Origin: Deltaproteobacteria bacterium
Lineage (GTDB): Bacteria > Bdellovibrionota > Bdellovibrionia > Bdellovibrionales > Bdellovibrionaceae
NCBI GenBank assembly: GCA_017302835.1
Contig: JAFLCC010000001.1
Coordinates: 62,001 to 126,000, forward strand
Direction: 5' to 3'
DNA: 64,000 nt
The notes under the pieces were generated by a model. The model was not told the DNA's origin and made no database searches. It saw nothing but the letters and a program-made list of their open reading frames with translations. Positions 16,907 to 27,220 of the stretch are shown here, in pieces. A program made the translations under genes and the position numbers. Within the stretch, counting starts at the first letter, position 1. Each line of letters starts with the position of its first letter.

Positions 16907-18328
16907 TTAGAACTGAATGGCAATCTTTGAAGTTAAACCGTAAGTGAAACTACTATCAGCTCCAGGAATTGAATTTGGTTTAAACGCACTTCCGGGAAAT
17001 AAAAATCCCATCTGATTCACCCACTGGACTTTTTCCCTGGCCTTATAAACAAACTCAAGATCCCACTCAAAACCAAGATCTTTAGAGGCTCCATTATTTG
17101 CTAAAGGACTTGTCACTAATTGGGCCCAAGTAAGGTACTGATTAAAATCAAGTTTTTCATTCCATCGGTATTTCAACACCGGTGACACGTAAAATGCGTT
17201 TGAGATGGCTTCATCATCTAAAGTATTTCCTGCATGAAGTCCGCTAGCAACCGTCACATTTTTATTGGCTCCCGTTCTGAGGACATCATACAAACCCAGA
17301 CGATGATTAAAGAGCAGAAAGGCAACATCATAATTTTTATCAAAGAAAAAGCCTTCGAAATCATTAGTTTCTGGATTATCACCGCTAGCGATACCTGCCT
17401 TTAACAAGTAACTCCAATTTGAACCTGTCTTAAAATTCCACTCCGAAGCAATTCCATAGCCATTCACTTTGACACTTTGGCCACCTTTTAAAGCACCAAT
17501 TTCTCCTGATAAAAATCCTGCTTCTAAGCGAAACCCAAAGGAATCCCAATCTCTTCCTAAAATAAAATTAGTTCTTTGAACATTGAGATCACCACTTCTG
17601 GAATCTCCAACGGCACCTGGATTCACGGACAAGTCTACAGGAACATCATTGGCTGTAACAGACGCTTTTCTTCTTTCTAACATGACACCAATTAAACTTC
17701 CTGAATCCTTATTTTCATATTGAACTAAAAAACCTTCATCTTGGGTCATGCTGCCTTGCTGGTACCCGTCCTCAGAATGACGAGCAAAGAAAGGCATCAG
17801 AGTTAAATTATTTATCAGAAATTTATAGGCAATTTGATCACGATTATTATTCCAATGATCAAACAAGCCATCCCCCAAAGAGTAATTCATTCCAATTCCA
17901 AAATAAAATGGAGCTCTTCCAATAATAAAAGAAGCATTCTCCTGTGAAATGTTTAAATATAATTGACTTACCTTTACTGGCATACTGTCTGCCGAGTGCC
18001 CAAAAGCACTTGACTTTGATGGGCTTGAAGTTTTGTCTTCACTTCTTCCCCATTGCGACCCCAAATAAGAATTATAATTGCTGTCAACATTTGAAAAAAT
18101 TTCGAATCTAGAAACAATTTTAATACCGTCCGAAGCTTCAATTCTTGGTGCCAAATACAGGTAATTTAAACCATATGATTTTTTTAAAGAAGGATTTGTA
18201 AGGCTAGGTTTATCTATTTCAACGAATTCAAATCTATATCCACCCTTCCAATCTAAATTATTGGCAGCACTCAAAATAGAGGTTGTAAGAGTTAATAGAA
18301 AAATAAAAGAATTAAATTTTTTAATCAA
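16907..18328 (-). CDS. Porin-like outer-membrane beta-barrel, alginate-export-like
   Basis: A 473-residue protein with a signal peptide (FIFLLTLTTSILSAANN) and a body of alternating beta-strands ending in Phe (TSKIAIQF). N-terminal WKGGYRFEFVEIDKP and the FIIGRAPFYFGIGMNYSLGDG segment resemble the alginate_exp (AlgE-like) porin group, in which an RQPF/GR motif marks the second strand. It begins 16 bases after the GroES-like gene stop. Substrate unknown; the family name reflects fold similarity only. Confidence 0.7.
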   Translation of the reverse strand: MIKKFNSFIFLLTLTTSILSAANNLDWKGGYRFEFVEIDKPSLTNPSLKKSYGLNYLYLAPRIEASDGIKIVSRFEIFSNVDSNYNSYLGSQWGRSEDKTSSPSKSSAFGHSADSMPVKVSQLYLNISQENASFIIGRAPFYFGIGMNYSLGDGLFDHWNNNRDQIAYKFLINNLTLMPFFARHSEDGYQQGSMTQDEGFLVQYENKDSGSLIGVMLERRKASVTANDVPVDLSVNPGAVGDSRSGDLNVQRTNFILGRDWDSFGFRLEAGFLSGEIGALKGGQSVKVNGYGIASEWNFKTGSNWSYLLKAGIASGDNPETNDFEGFFFDKNYDVAFLLFNHRLGLYDVLRTGANKNVTVASGLHAGNTLDDEAISNAFYVSPVLKYRWNEKLDFNQYLTWAQLVTSPLANNGASKDLGFEWDLEFVYKAREKVQWVNQMGFLFPGSAFKPNSIPGADSSFTYGLTSKIAIQF

Positions 18329-18343
18329 AGGACACCTCTATAT

Positions 18344-18973
18344 TTAATTATTAACAATACCAAGTACATCAGATTCTCTCAAAAAAATGACCGTTTCGCC
18401 TTGATACTCAATCTTGCTTCCAGAAAATTGAGAAAAAATGACTTGATCACCTTTCTTAACATCCAATGGACGGATCTTACCTTTTTTGTCTAAATGACCT
18501 CTGCCAACGGCGGCCACAACACCTTTCATATTTCCAGACACATCTGTTACCGTATCAGGAATATACAAACCACCAGGAGTCATTTTTTCACCTTCAGAAA
18601 TCATTACTAAAAGACGATCGTCCAAAGGTGTTACCCAATTTTGAAAATCAATTTTACTCATAACTTTCTTAGCGGGCATCAAGGAAACTTTGATTTTTGT
18701 TGTAGGCATAGTTTTAGACATAACCTTAGATATAGTTTTGGACATAGCTTTAGGCATTGCCTTTGGAGCCACTTTAACTTTAGTTTTAACCTGAGGCGCC
18801 ACCTTAGATTTACCTTTAATTATAGTCGCCACCTTACCTTTTGCTAATTTACCCTTTGTTAGTACTTTAGGCTTAGCGTTAGACTTTGTCTTAGCTTTAA
18901 GCTTAGGCTTGGATTTTGGTTTGGATTTAGACTTGGATTTAATCATAACTTTAGTTTTATTTTTCTTGGCCAT
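18344..18973 (-). CDS. GroES-domain protein with long lysine-rich N-terminal tail
   Basis: About 209 residues. Residues 1-108 are almost only Lys, Ser, Pro, Ala, Val, Met and Thr in short repeats (KSKSKSKPKSKPKLKAKTK; later PKAMPKAMSKTISKVMSKT), like histone H1/AlgP-type tails. Residues about 110-209 are a full GroES fold: WVTPLDDRLLV, mobile loop TPGGLYIPDT, then GDQVIFSQFSGSKIEYQGE and DVLGIV. It is clearly paralogous to the normal GroES at 23820-24122. The mobile loop keeps GG-L-hydrophobic-I, so GroEL binding is plausible. Start ATG 18973 has GAGGAAAG upstream; an alternative ATG at 18994 adds seven residues. It overlaps the upstream DUF507 gene by 17 bases. Confidence 0.85.
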   Translation of the reverse strand: MAKKNKTKVMIKSKSKSKPKSKPKLKAKTKSNAKPKVLTKGKLAKGKVATIIKGKSKVAPQVKTKVKVAPKAMPKAMSKTISKVMSKTMPTTKIKVSLMPAKKVMSKIDFQNWVTPLDDRLLVMISEGEKMTPGGLYIPDTVTDVSGNMKGVVAAVGRGHLDKKGKIRPLDVKKGDQVIFSQFSGSKIEYQGETVIFLRESDVLGIVNN

Positions 18974-19235
18974 GTTTTCTTCTTTCCTCTTCATAATATT
19001 TTTTAAACATAATTTCCCATTCAGGGGACCCTTCGATAACTCCTCTTTTTAAGGAAGCTACCTTGGCCTTTGCTTTTGTTTCTATTTCTAAATCTTCTTT
19101 TACAAATTCCTGTATTGCTTTTTTAGCCAATCGTAATGCTTGATCTTCATCGGTATAATCAACTAAGTCATCGTTCCAAACTGAATCCGTTAAAAGATGG
19201 GCCCAATGGGATTGCCGCTCTTCTGACAAAATCAT
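18957..19235 (-). CDS. DUF507 family protein (second copy)
   Basis: A 92-residue helical, highly charged protein resembling DUF507 (short proteins of about 90 residues in deltaproteobacteria and Aquificae). The C-terminal half (RGVIEGSPEWEIMFKKYYEEERRK) is typical. It overlaps the preceding DUF507 gene by 4 bases (ATGA 19232-19235) and the tailed GroES gene by 17 bases, so these three are translationally linked. Molecular function is not known for the family. Confidence 0.75.
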   Translation of the reverse strand: MILSEERQSHWAHLLTDSVWNDDLVDYTDEDQALRLAKKAIQEFVKEDLEIETKAKAKVASLKRGVIEGSPEWEIMFKKYYEEERRKHGQEK

Positions 19236-19510
19236 AGAATCACCTTTTTTTCTTTTGCTAATTTTTGTTTTAACATGGGATACATTTTAAATCTTTGAAA
19301 TTGCCCCGAATTACTTCTCTCTAAATCATCTAACATTTTATTCACTTCTTTTTCTAAATCGAGTTCTTTTTGATAATCAGTTCGAAGAGCTTCAACGAGT
19401 CGAGAGTATACTTTTTTTTCATCGACTTTAAATTGAACTATATTCTGATCTTTCCAAGACTTTAGAACCTTATTAACAATGACTTCTAAATGCTGATTTG
19501 ATATTTTCAT
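19232..19510 (-). CDS. DUF507 family protein (first copy)
   Basis: A 92-residue helical protein, same length as and related to the next gene: the two share a long charged helix and a terminal segment (QFQRFKMYPMLKQKLAKEKK versus the copy's EWEIMFKKYYEEERRK). Their tandem, overlapping arrangement suggests a heterodimer. Its ATG ends at 19510, directly abutting the divergent PBP gene starting at 19511, so both promoters must lie inside the opposite coding region or use very short leaders. Confidence 0.75.
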   Translation of the reverse strand: MKISNQHLEVIVNKVLKSWKDQNIVQFKVDEKKVYSRLVEALRTDYQKELDLEKEVNKMLDDLERSNSGQFQRFKMYPMLKQKLAKEKKVIL

Positions 19511-21841
19511 ATGAGCCCTATGTTTAGAAACCGATTAAAGACCATTTTGTTAGCTTTTACAATCACTCTGACGCTGTCAATCATGCTGACAGCTCAGGTT
19601 TTCACACATTATGAATCGGAGCTTGAGAAAAGACTCGAATCCAAAAAGTTTATTCACCCCACAGAATTTTTCGCAGCACCCTTACAATTTAGAGTGGGAA
19701 CCTTTTTAAATTTTCCTCAAACTATTGATAAGTTTACCAAGTTAAATTTTCGCCCTAGATCTTTAGGACAACGCTTGCTTTCAGGAGATTATCTTTACAG
19801 CGAAAAGAAAAATTGCGAGACCCTTTTAGGATCTTCAAACTTAGATTATGCTTACTGTTTCGGTTTTGTAAACAAATCAGTCGCGACAGAAAACTCAGAC
19901 AAAGAAATCAATTGGCTTTTCTTAGATAATTCTTATTTAATCATGAGCATCACCAAGGGCTCTCCACCCATCAACAAAGACTCTATTGAACTAGAGCCCG
20001 AGCTTTTAGCACAATATTTAAACACTGAGCCCATCATGCAAGAAGAATTGTCACTCAACGAGATTCCAACCTACTGCCCAAATGCCATCATGGCCATTGA
20101 AGATGTCCATTTCTTAACTCATACGGGGTTTAGCTTAACTGGAACGCTCCGAGGATTAATCCTTCCGCTGCTCAAGGGCAAAAAACCTCAAGGTGGCAGC
20201 ACGATCACTCAACAATTAGTTAAAAATTATTTTCTTTCCAACGAACGCTCTATCAAAAGAAAAGCCCAAGAACTTGTTCTTTCTGTATTAATTGAAAAAA
20301 AATTTAGCAAGGATCAGATTCTTGAAACCTATATGAATATCATCTACATGGGCCAAAATGGTCCTTTCCAATTGATTGGTCTTGGTGCTGCTAGTAGGTT
20401 TTATTTTCAAAAGAAGTTAAGCGATGCCAACCTTGCTGAGTGTGCCTTGCTTGCGGCTATCCTTAATGGTCCAGGCGTCTACAACCCATTTTCTAAAAGC
20501 GAAAAAGCATTAACAAGAAGAAATCTAGTTTTATCAAAAATGAAAGGGCTAGACCTTATTTCAGAACTGGAATTCGAAGAAGCAAAAAAAATCCCGCTTC
20601 CAAATAAAAAACCAAATCTCGCTTCTGAAACAGCTCCTTACTATATTGATGCTGTACGAAAACAGATGAATGAATTAAATCTCCCCCTTGAGGGCAGCAA
20701 AATTTTTACCGGATTAAATCTGGAGCTTCAACAAGGGGCTCAGGAATCGTTAACAAAACATCTTGAAAAATTAGAAAAAGATAATAAAAAAATTTCAGAT
20801 ATAAAAACCAAAGGAAAATCCTTAGAAGGGGTTGTCTTATCTGCTGATAATTTCGACGGATTAATCTCTGTAGCTGTTGGCGGACGCAACTTTAGAATGA
20901 CTCAATTCAACCGTGCTATAGATAGTCATCGACAAGTTGGTTCTATCTTCAAACCACTGGTATACCTGACTGCGCTCAACAAAAAAAGCCTTACAGGTGA
21001 AAATTATCACTCGCTATCACTTATCTCTGATGAAAAATTTGAGGTTAAGTATGAAAATCAAAAATGGTCGCCAGAGAATTATTCCAAAAACTTTTTTGGA
21101 CCCGTTCCCATTTATTTTGCCTTAAAAAATTCGCTGAATGCGGCCACTGCGAAGTTAGGAATTGAAATTGGTTTATCAGAAGTCATTGAGACAGCAAAAG
21201 CTTTAGGAGCCAAATCAGAACTAAAAAATCTGCCCTCTTTAACCCTTGGGGCTTTTGAAATGTATCCAACTGAAGTTCTACAAATTTATTCAAACATTGC
21301 TAATTTAGGAAATTCACAAAAACTGAGCTTTATTTCTAAAGTTTTAGATTCGCAAAATAAAATACTTTTTGAGCATGCCATTAATCATCAGCAGATTTTT
21401 GACCAAGTGAGCTTATCTGTTTTAGTTAGTATTTTAAAACAAACAACAAGGACTGGTTCTGCAAAACAAATCTCTGCGATGCATTTTGATTATCCTGTTG
21501 CTGGAAAAACAGGGACAACCAGCGACTTTAAAGATGCTTGGTTTGCTGGTTTTACACCCTTCATGACATCGATAGTATGGGTAGGTTATGATCAAAACTT
21601 AGTGTCTGGCTTAACTGGCGCCAGTGGAGCGGTCCCCGTTTGGCTTCAATACATGCAATTGGCATCCAACAAGTTTTCAAAAAATGATTTTTCATTTCCA
21701 ATGGATAAATTACAAAAAGTTATTATCAACTCAGAATTAATTGAAAAAGCCAAAATTAATAAAGATCTCGATCCCTCTATAGAGTCTTTTGAATTACTTT
21801 TCGATAAAAACAAGCTTCCCTCTTTTATAGAAAAACCTTAA
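19511..21841 (+). CDS. Class A penicillin-binding protein (PBP1B-like)
   Basis: A 776-residue bifunctional peptidoglycan synthase. TM anchor at residues 8-28; a UB2H-like region (residues about 55-100, FNFRPRSLGQRLLSGDYLYS pattern as in PBP1B); GT51 glycosyltransferase motifs EDVHFLTHTGFS, QGGSTITQQLVKNYF, KAQELVLSVLIEKKFSK and ETYMNIIYMGQNG; transpeptidase motifs SIFK (catalytic Ser), SLN and KTGTT. The UB2H region suggests an outer-membrane lipoprotein activator of the LpoB kind. No ribosome-binding site is obvious; a second ATG at 19520 is possible. Confidence 0.92.
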   Translation: MSPMFRNRLKTILLAFTITLTLSIMLTAQVFTHYESELEKRLESKKFIHPTEFFAAPLQFRVGTFLNFPQTIDKFTKLNFRPRSLGQRLLSGDYLYSEKKNCETLLGSSNLDYAYCFGFVNKSVATENSDKEINWLFLDNSYLIMSITKGSPPINKDSIELEPELLAQYLNTEPIMQEELSLNEIPTYCPNAIMAIEDVHFLTHTGFSLTGTLRGLILPLLKGKKPQGGSTITQQLVKNYFLSNERSIKRKAQELVLSVLIEKKFSKDQILETYMNIIYMGQNGPFQLIGLGAASRFYFQKKLSDANLAECALLAAILNGPGVYNPFSKSEKALTRRNLVLSKMKGLDLISELEFEEAKKIPLPNKKPNLASETAPYYIDAVRKQMNELNLPLEGSKIFTGLNLELQQGAQESLTKHLEKLEKDNKKISDIKTKGKSLEGVVLSADNFDGLISVAVGGRNFRMTQFNRAIDSHRQVGSIFKPLVYLTALNKKSLTGENYHSLSLISDEKFEVKYENQKWSPENYSKNFFGPVPIYFALKNSLNAATAKLGIEIGLSEVIETAKALGAKSELKNLPSLTLGAFEMYPTEVLQIYSNIANLGNSQKLSFISKVLDSQNKILFEHAINHQQIFDQVSLSVLVSILKQTTRTGSAKQISAMHFDYPVAGKTGTTSDFKDAWFAGFTPFMTSIVWVGYDQNLVSGLTGASGAVPVWLQYMQLASNKFSKNDFSFPMDKLQKVIINSELIEKAKINKDLDPSIESFELLFDKNKLPSFIEKP

Positions 21842-21904
21842 ATCTCTCCCCTGAATTCGCATTTATAAGAACTCCGACCTTTTGATAACCAGAAAGGTCC
21901 AAAA

Positions 21905-21937
21905 CTAAAAAACCCCCACAAGTTAATCCTGTGAGGG
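21905..21937 (-). terminator. Rho-independent terminator of groEL
   Basis: Read on the minus strand: CCCTCACAGG, loop ATTAA, CTTGTGGGGG (10 pairs including G-U), then TTTTTTAG. It is 46 bases past the groEL stop. Read on the plus strand the stem has A-C mismatches, so it serves the PBP gene less well. Confidence 0.8.
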
Positions 21938-21982
21938 CTTTTCTAAATCTGGATAACAGACGATAAAATACCTAAAAAGATA

Positions 21983-23680
<1,698 letters not shown>

Positions 23681-23792
23681 TTATATTTTAAACTTTGATC
23701 TCTATTTGGATCGGATTTCAATTTAGAACTGATCCCTATTTAAATCTCTATTTTATTTTTTAACAGAAACAGAACTTTAATTGGTATTTTTA

Positions 23793-23817
23793 TCAAAAAA
23801 CCTCTTTTATTAAAGAG
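23793..23817 (-). terminator. Weak terminator or attenuator between groES and groEL
   Basis: On the minus strand, immediately after the groES stop: CTCTTT, loop AATA, AAAGAG, then GTTTTTTG. The 6-bp AT-rich stem with a T run could partly stop transcription before groEL. The 181-base groES-groEL gap is longer than usual, which fits a regulatory or processing site. Confidence 0.4.
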
Positions 23818-23819
23818 TC

Positions 23820-24122
23820 TTAGTTAAAAACTCCAAGAACGTCTTCTTCTCTCATCATTAAATATTCATTTCCATCTAGCTTTAACTCTGTTCCAGAATA
23901 TTTACTGAACAAAACCTTATCACCCGTCTTTACTTCAAGTGGTAAAACTTTACCATCTTCAGTAACTCGGCCTTTTCCTGTAGCAATAATTTCACCTTTT
24001 TGTGGTTTTTCTTTTGCTGTGTCAGGGATAAATAACCCACCAGCCGTTTTTTCTTCTTCTGCCATACGACGTACTAAAATTCTGTCGTGCAATGGACGAA
24101 CGCCAATTTCTTGTTTTGCCAT
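23820..24122 (-). CDS. groS: Co-chaperonin GroES
   Basis: A 100-residue GroES of ordinary length: [13 protein letters not shown] at the start, mobile loop [29 protein letters not shown] and terminal DVLGVF. A good ribosome-binding site (AGGAGG) lies upstream. First gene of groES-groEL. No CIRCE inverted repeat is present in the upstream 140 bases, so HrcA control is not supported; a sigma-70-like promoter is visible instead. Confidence 0.97.
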   Translation of the reverse strand: MAKQEIGVRPLHDRILVRRMAEEEKTAGGLFIPDTAKEKPQKGEIIATGKGRVTEDGKVLPLEVKTGDKVLFSKYSGTELKLDGNEYLMMREEDVLGVFN

Positions 24123-24169
24123 AAAATGCCTCCTATATTAATTTTAAAGATAAATGAACGCGACAGGAG

Positions 24170-24199
24170 TTAATATGAATGGAGGTTTAATCATGTCAA
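24170..24199 (-). promoter_or_regulatory. Candidate groES promoter
   Basis: On the minus strand: TTGACA (complement of 24194-24199), an 18-base spacer, and TATTAA (complement of 24170-24175), or ATATTA with a 17-base spacer. It lies about 50 bases upstream of the groES ATG. The -35 is a perfect match to sigma-70; the box does not fit the sigma-32 CTTGAAA/CCCCAT spacing. Confidence 0.5.
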
Positions 24200-24262
24200 G
24201 GTAAAGGCTCTAAAGTTTTGCATCAAAACTAACTGATGGCTAATGACTTATTGCGTTGCTTT

Positions 24263-24958
24263 TTATCTAATTCTACCTGCATAATCTTCACCATAGGCCG
24301 AAGGACCGGTTATCCCATTTGATTGAGTACCTGAAAAAGAATCAGCAAAGGCATTGATTAATTCCGTAACTTCTTCAGTATTCATTTTTTCTGCAGCCCC
24401 CTTATAAGCTTCTTTTTTATTTTCCAATTTGGTTAAATAAATAGCAAAATAATCCTGAACTGTGAGTTGCTGAGCCACCTCTAGTGAAAATAAATCATTC
24501 TTTAATTTAGCCTCTAGCTTTTCGATTTCAAGATCTAAACCTGAACTAGATTCCGCCTTTTGTAAATTTTGAAGATTTTGTATATTCAATTTTTTACTAT
24601 TAATTTGAGTAATTTGAGCTCTGGTTAACGCTACTTTGCTTTTAGCTCTTTGAATCTTCTCTTGTCTCCACTCTTTATAGCTTTGCACATAGCTTTGTGA
24701 CATTTTTCCACTTGAATTTCCACTTGAATTTCCATTTGAAAAAAGGTTTTTCTCTTGAATTTGTGGTTTTTGAATTTTTTTACCTGGCAATATGACATTA
24801 TTATTCAGATTGCTTGATTTCGAACTGCCAAACTTCAAACCTTCAGAATTTAAACTGACTTTAATCTCTTTTGAAAAATCAGATGCCACTGACGGTAGGG
24901 CAGCCAATAACCATATTTCTATGCTGATGACGAGTAAAACTGTTAAATTAAATGACAT
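24263..24958 (-). CDS. Exported coiled-coil protein, unknown function
   Basis: About 231 residues from ATG 24958 (a frame from GTG 25012 would add 18 residues that look less like a signal). The N-terminus (FNLTVLLVISIEIWLLAALPSVASD) reads as a signal peptide. The middle contains helix-forming, charged segments with heptad-like spacing (KVALTRAQITQINSKKLNIQ; LEIEKLEAKLKNDLFSLEVA). Ser/Gly/Asn-rich spacer near residue 80. Probably a periplasmic protein. No family recognised; it lies upstream of groES on the same strand but 140 bases away. Confidence 0.55.
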   Translation of the reverse strand: MSFNLTVLLVISIEIWLLAALPSVASDFSKEIKVSLNSEGLKFGSSKSSNLNNNVILPGKKIQKPQIQEKNLFSNGNSSGNSSGKMSQSYVQSYKEWRQEKIQRAKSKVALTRAQITQINSKKLNIQNLQNLQKAESSSGLDLEIEKLEAKLKNDLFSLEVAQQLTVQDYFAIYLTKLENKKEAYKGAAEKMNTEEVTELINAFADSFSGTQSNGITGPSAYGEDYAGRIR

Positions 24959-25236
24959 TTTTTTACACACGAACAACTCCGTAACAAAGGAGTAACAAAA
25001 TGAATGCCACACCTAAGAAAGAATTTAACTAAATCTTATCTTTTTATTTTCTTTTAATCACTTTTTTGATGGCCCAAAATGAGCCTGGCTGACTTTTTCT
25101 TGACTCTGAAAAAAAATCAAGAAATCCAAGGGGAAATTGTTTTTTCTCGGGCCCTTCGTGCTCCGAAATTTCTACCTAAGAGAGCATATAACTTTATGAT
25201 TTACAAAATTTAAAGTCTTTGCTTAACTGGCTGCAC

Positions 25237-26052
25237 ATGTCTAAATCCTTCACTATTTTTGCCTATAACGATTATAAAAAGTTTTTCAATGCTTGGGTTG
25301 AGCTCAAACCTAAAAATGGTTACGGAGAATATCGCAAGGTCTCGCAAGCTCTCAATCTTTCTACAACCATGATCAGCCAAGTATTTAAGTCTGACAAACA
25401 TCTAAGCATGGAAATGGCGGCAGATCTGTGTGACTACCTAGGCCTTACTGATGATGAAACTGATTTTTTTTTGCTTTTGGTTGAATATCAAAAGGCAGGA
25501 AGCTTTAAGCTAAAAACTAAACTTGAAAGACAAATTAAGAAATCTCAGGAAAAATCTGCAAAATTGGAAAGTAAAGTAAAAAAAGATATTGAATTGTCCG
25601 ATGGAGATAAGGTGATTTACTATTCAAGTTGGCTTTTTCAAGCTGTTCGACTCTTATCTGATATTGATGGCTTTGGCGATGCTGATGATATCGCACTTCG
25701 TTTGAATTTACCAAAAAATCAAATTCAAAAAGTGATCCACTTTCTTTTAGAAACAAATCTTTGCAAGCGCGAAAAAGGGCTGCTAAAGATGGGCCCAGCC
25801 ATTACTCATATCAATTCTAAATCGCCCATGGTATCTAGACATCATTTAAATTGGCGCCTTCGAGGTCATCAGCAAATGACTTTCAATGATGAAAAAAATT
25901 TCTTTGCCACAGTTCCAATGGTTTTATCCGTGGAGCTCGCAGAAAAGTTAAGGCAAGAGTTGCCGCAATTCATTCAAAATATAACCTCGGAAATAGTTTC
26001 GTCAAAATCAGAAGTGGTTCGTTGCTTAAATATTGATTTTTTCGAGTACTAA
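25237..26052 (+). CDS. TIGR02147-like DNA-binding regulator
   Basis: About 271 residues. The N-terminal FTIFAYNDYKKFFNAWVELK followed by a helix-turn-helix (YRKVSQALNLSTTMISQVFK, with SMEMAADLCDYLGLTDDET) and the FFLLLVEYQKAGS segment are features I associate with the TIGR02147/DUF4423 group, which is abundant in Bdellovibrio and Fibrobacter relatives. The C-terminal half has a second winged-helix-like part (ADDIALRLNLPKNQIQKVIHF). Start ATG 25237 is preferred over 25219. Target genes unknown. No adjacent gene on the same strand, so it may act in trans. Confidence 0.7.
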   Translation: MSKSFTIFAYNDYKKFFNAWVELKPKNGYGEYRKVSQALNLSTTMISQVFKSDKHLSMEMAADLCDYLGLTDDETDFFLLLVEYQKAGSFKLKTKLERQIKKSQEKSAKLESKVKKDIELSDGDKVIYYSSWLFQAVRLLSDIDGFGDADDIALRLNLPKNQIQKVIHFLLETNLCKREKGLLKMGPAITHINSKSPMVSRHHLNWRLRGHQQMTFNDEKNFFATVPMVLSVELAEKLRQELPQFIQNITSEIVSSKSEVVRCLNIDFFEY

Positions 26053-26065
26053 GATCTTAAGCAAT

Positions 26066-26854
26066 TTAATATTCTCTGAATTTCACAGATCGAAACCAGT
26101 CTTGTAAATCTTGCCAATTAGTTTTATCAATAAATTTATACAAATTTGAGGTGAGTGTTCGTATATTATTATAATCATTGCCACTAAGTTTAAATTTGGC
26201 CGGATTAACAAAATAGGTGACATAAACACGGTAACATTCTTTTTTAGCATCAGAATATTCCGTTGATTCCTTAAAATCATTTTTGATAAAAATTCTCTTT
26301 GATTGAGCTAAACAACGCTCTAAGCCTTCATGATGTTCGAGCCACTTCACCCCCATCAATATTTCATGAGTAATTAAAAAACCTTGTTGAAAACTATCCA
26401 AGGTTTTCCAAATTGGTTTAGAAATATATATCAAATCTGGAAAATGATATGCTGCCTGTTGAGTTTCAATTTCAAAACCAATACCGATTTTGAACGGATC
26501 TAAAGTTTTTAACGGAACAGGAATCAAATACCATTTTCTGGCTTCTACAATATGATAAAAATCAGCAGCAAGTTCTGGAAACTTATTTTTAAGAACTTCC
26601 AAAATCGGTAACACCTTTTCTTTATAGGCTGGCTCCTCTGAAATCATGATTCGATAATCTTCAACTAACTTACCATTTACCAAATTGCCCCCGCCAAGAT
26701 CAACACCACCAGCGCTTCCACCACCAGAGGAATTGGTCTCAGTTTTAGTTTCAGGAGTTTTAATTACCTCTTGTGTCGTTTCTTTTTTCCCGCCACATGA
26801 AGTTAAAACGGCTGTCAATGACAATGATAAAACAAGAAATCTATATTTCTTCAT
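26066..26854 (-). CDS. Predicted lipoprotein, unknown function
   Basis: A 262-residue protein with a lipoprotein signal peptide, lipobox LTSC with Cys20, followed by a polar linker containing a Ser/Gly run (TNSSGGGSAGGVDLGGGN). The folded part has HEILMGVKWLEHHE, which could be a metal- or substrate-binding helix, but I see no complete protease motif (HExxH is absent). Start overlaps the stop of the preceding gene by 4 bases. Last gene of a three-gene cluster of envelope proteins. Confidence 0.65.
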   Translation of the reverse strand: MKKYRFLVLSLSLTAVLTSCGGKKETTQEVIKTPETKTETNSSGGGSAGGVDLGGGNLVNGKLVEDYRIMISEEPAYKEKVLPILEVLKNKFPELAADFYHIVEARKWYLIPVPLKTLDPFKIGIGFEIETQQAAYHFPDLIYISKPIWKTLDSFQQGFLITHEILMGVKWLEHHEGLERCLAQSKRIFIKNDFKESTEYSDAKKECYRVYVTYFVNPAKFKLSGNDYNNIRTLTSNLYKFIDKTNWQDLQDWFRSVKFREY

Positions 26855-27210
26855 TTCATCACCATTGTTTGGATGTCTAGATCTTTTAAATAAATGACTG
26901 TTTCTTTTAATGTGTCCTTATGAATCAATTTTGATAGAATAATTCTATTCGCCTCTATATCATAAATCCCGTTTTCATTATGATAAGACTCGATAATTTT
27001 GTTTTTATCATTCTTGATATCTATAGTAATATTTCTTAACAACATATTTGGACTTATTGATCCACTTTGGGCTTTGTCCGCTGTTATCTGAATACATTTT
27101 TTCTTGCTATTTACACAAGTTGATAGTTCAAATTTATCAATTTGTGATTGCACTTCACTCCGTGCCATTATCCCTATGGTTAGACCTAAGATGAAAATCT
27201 TATTTTTCAT
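26851..27210 (-). CDS. Small exported protein, unknown function
   Basis: About 119 residues from ATG 27210, preceded by AGGGAT; the longer frame to 27339 overlaps the upstream gene heavily and is unlikely. The N-terminus KNKIFILGLTIGIMARSEVQSQ is signal-peptide-like. The mature part has two Cys (STCVNSKKKC) and beta-type repeats (IESYHNENGIYDIEANRIIL). It lies between two lipoprotein genes and is coupled to the downstream one by a 4-base overlap. Confidence 0.6.
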   Translation of the reverse strand: MKNKIFILGLTIGIMARSEVQSQIDKFELSTCVNSKKKCIQITADKAQSGSISPNMLLRNITIDIKNDKNKIIESYHNENGIYDIEANRIILSKLIHKDTLKETVIYLKDLDIQTMVMK

Positions 27211-27220
27211 ATATTCATCC

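Noticed and set aside
24123-24262. Possible CIRCE or sigma-32 control of groESL.
   Set aside because: No TTAGCACTC-N9-GAGTGCTAA repeat, and CTTGACA is too close to CCTCCAT for a sigma-32 promoter.
25079-25213. A 44-residue plus-strand frame upstream of the TIGR02147-like regulator (begins MSLADFFLTLKKN).
   Set aside because: No ribosome-binding site, an in-frame stop just upstream, and no recognisable domain; the region more likely holds the regulator's leader.
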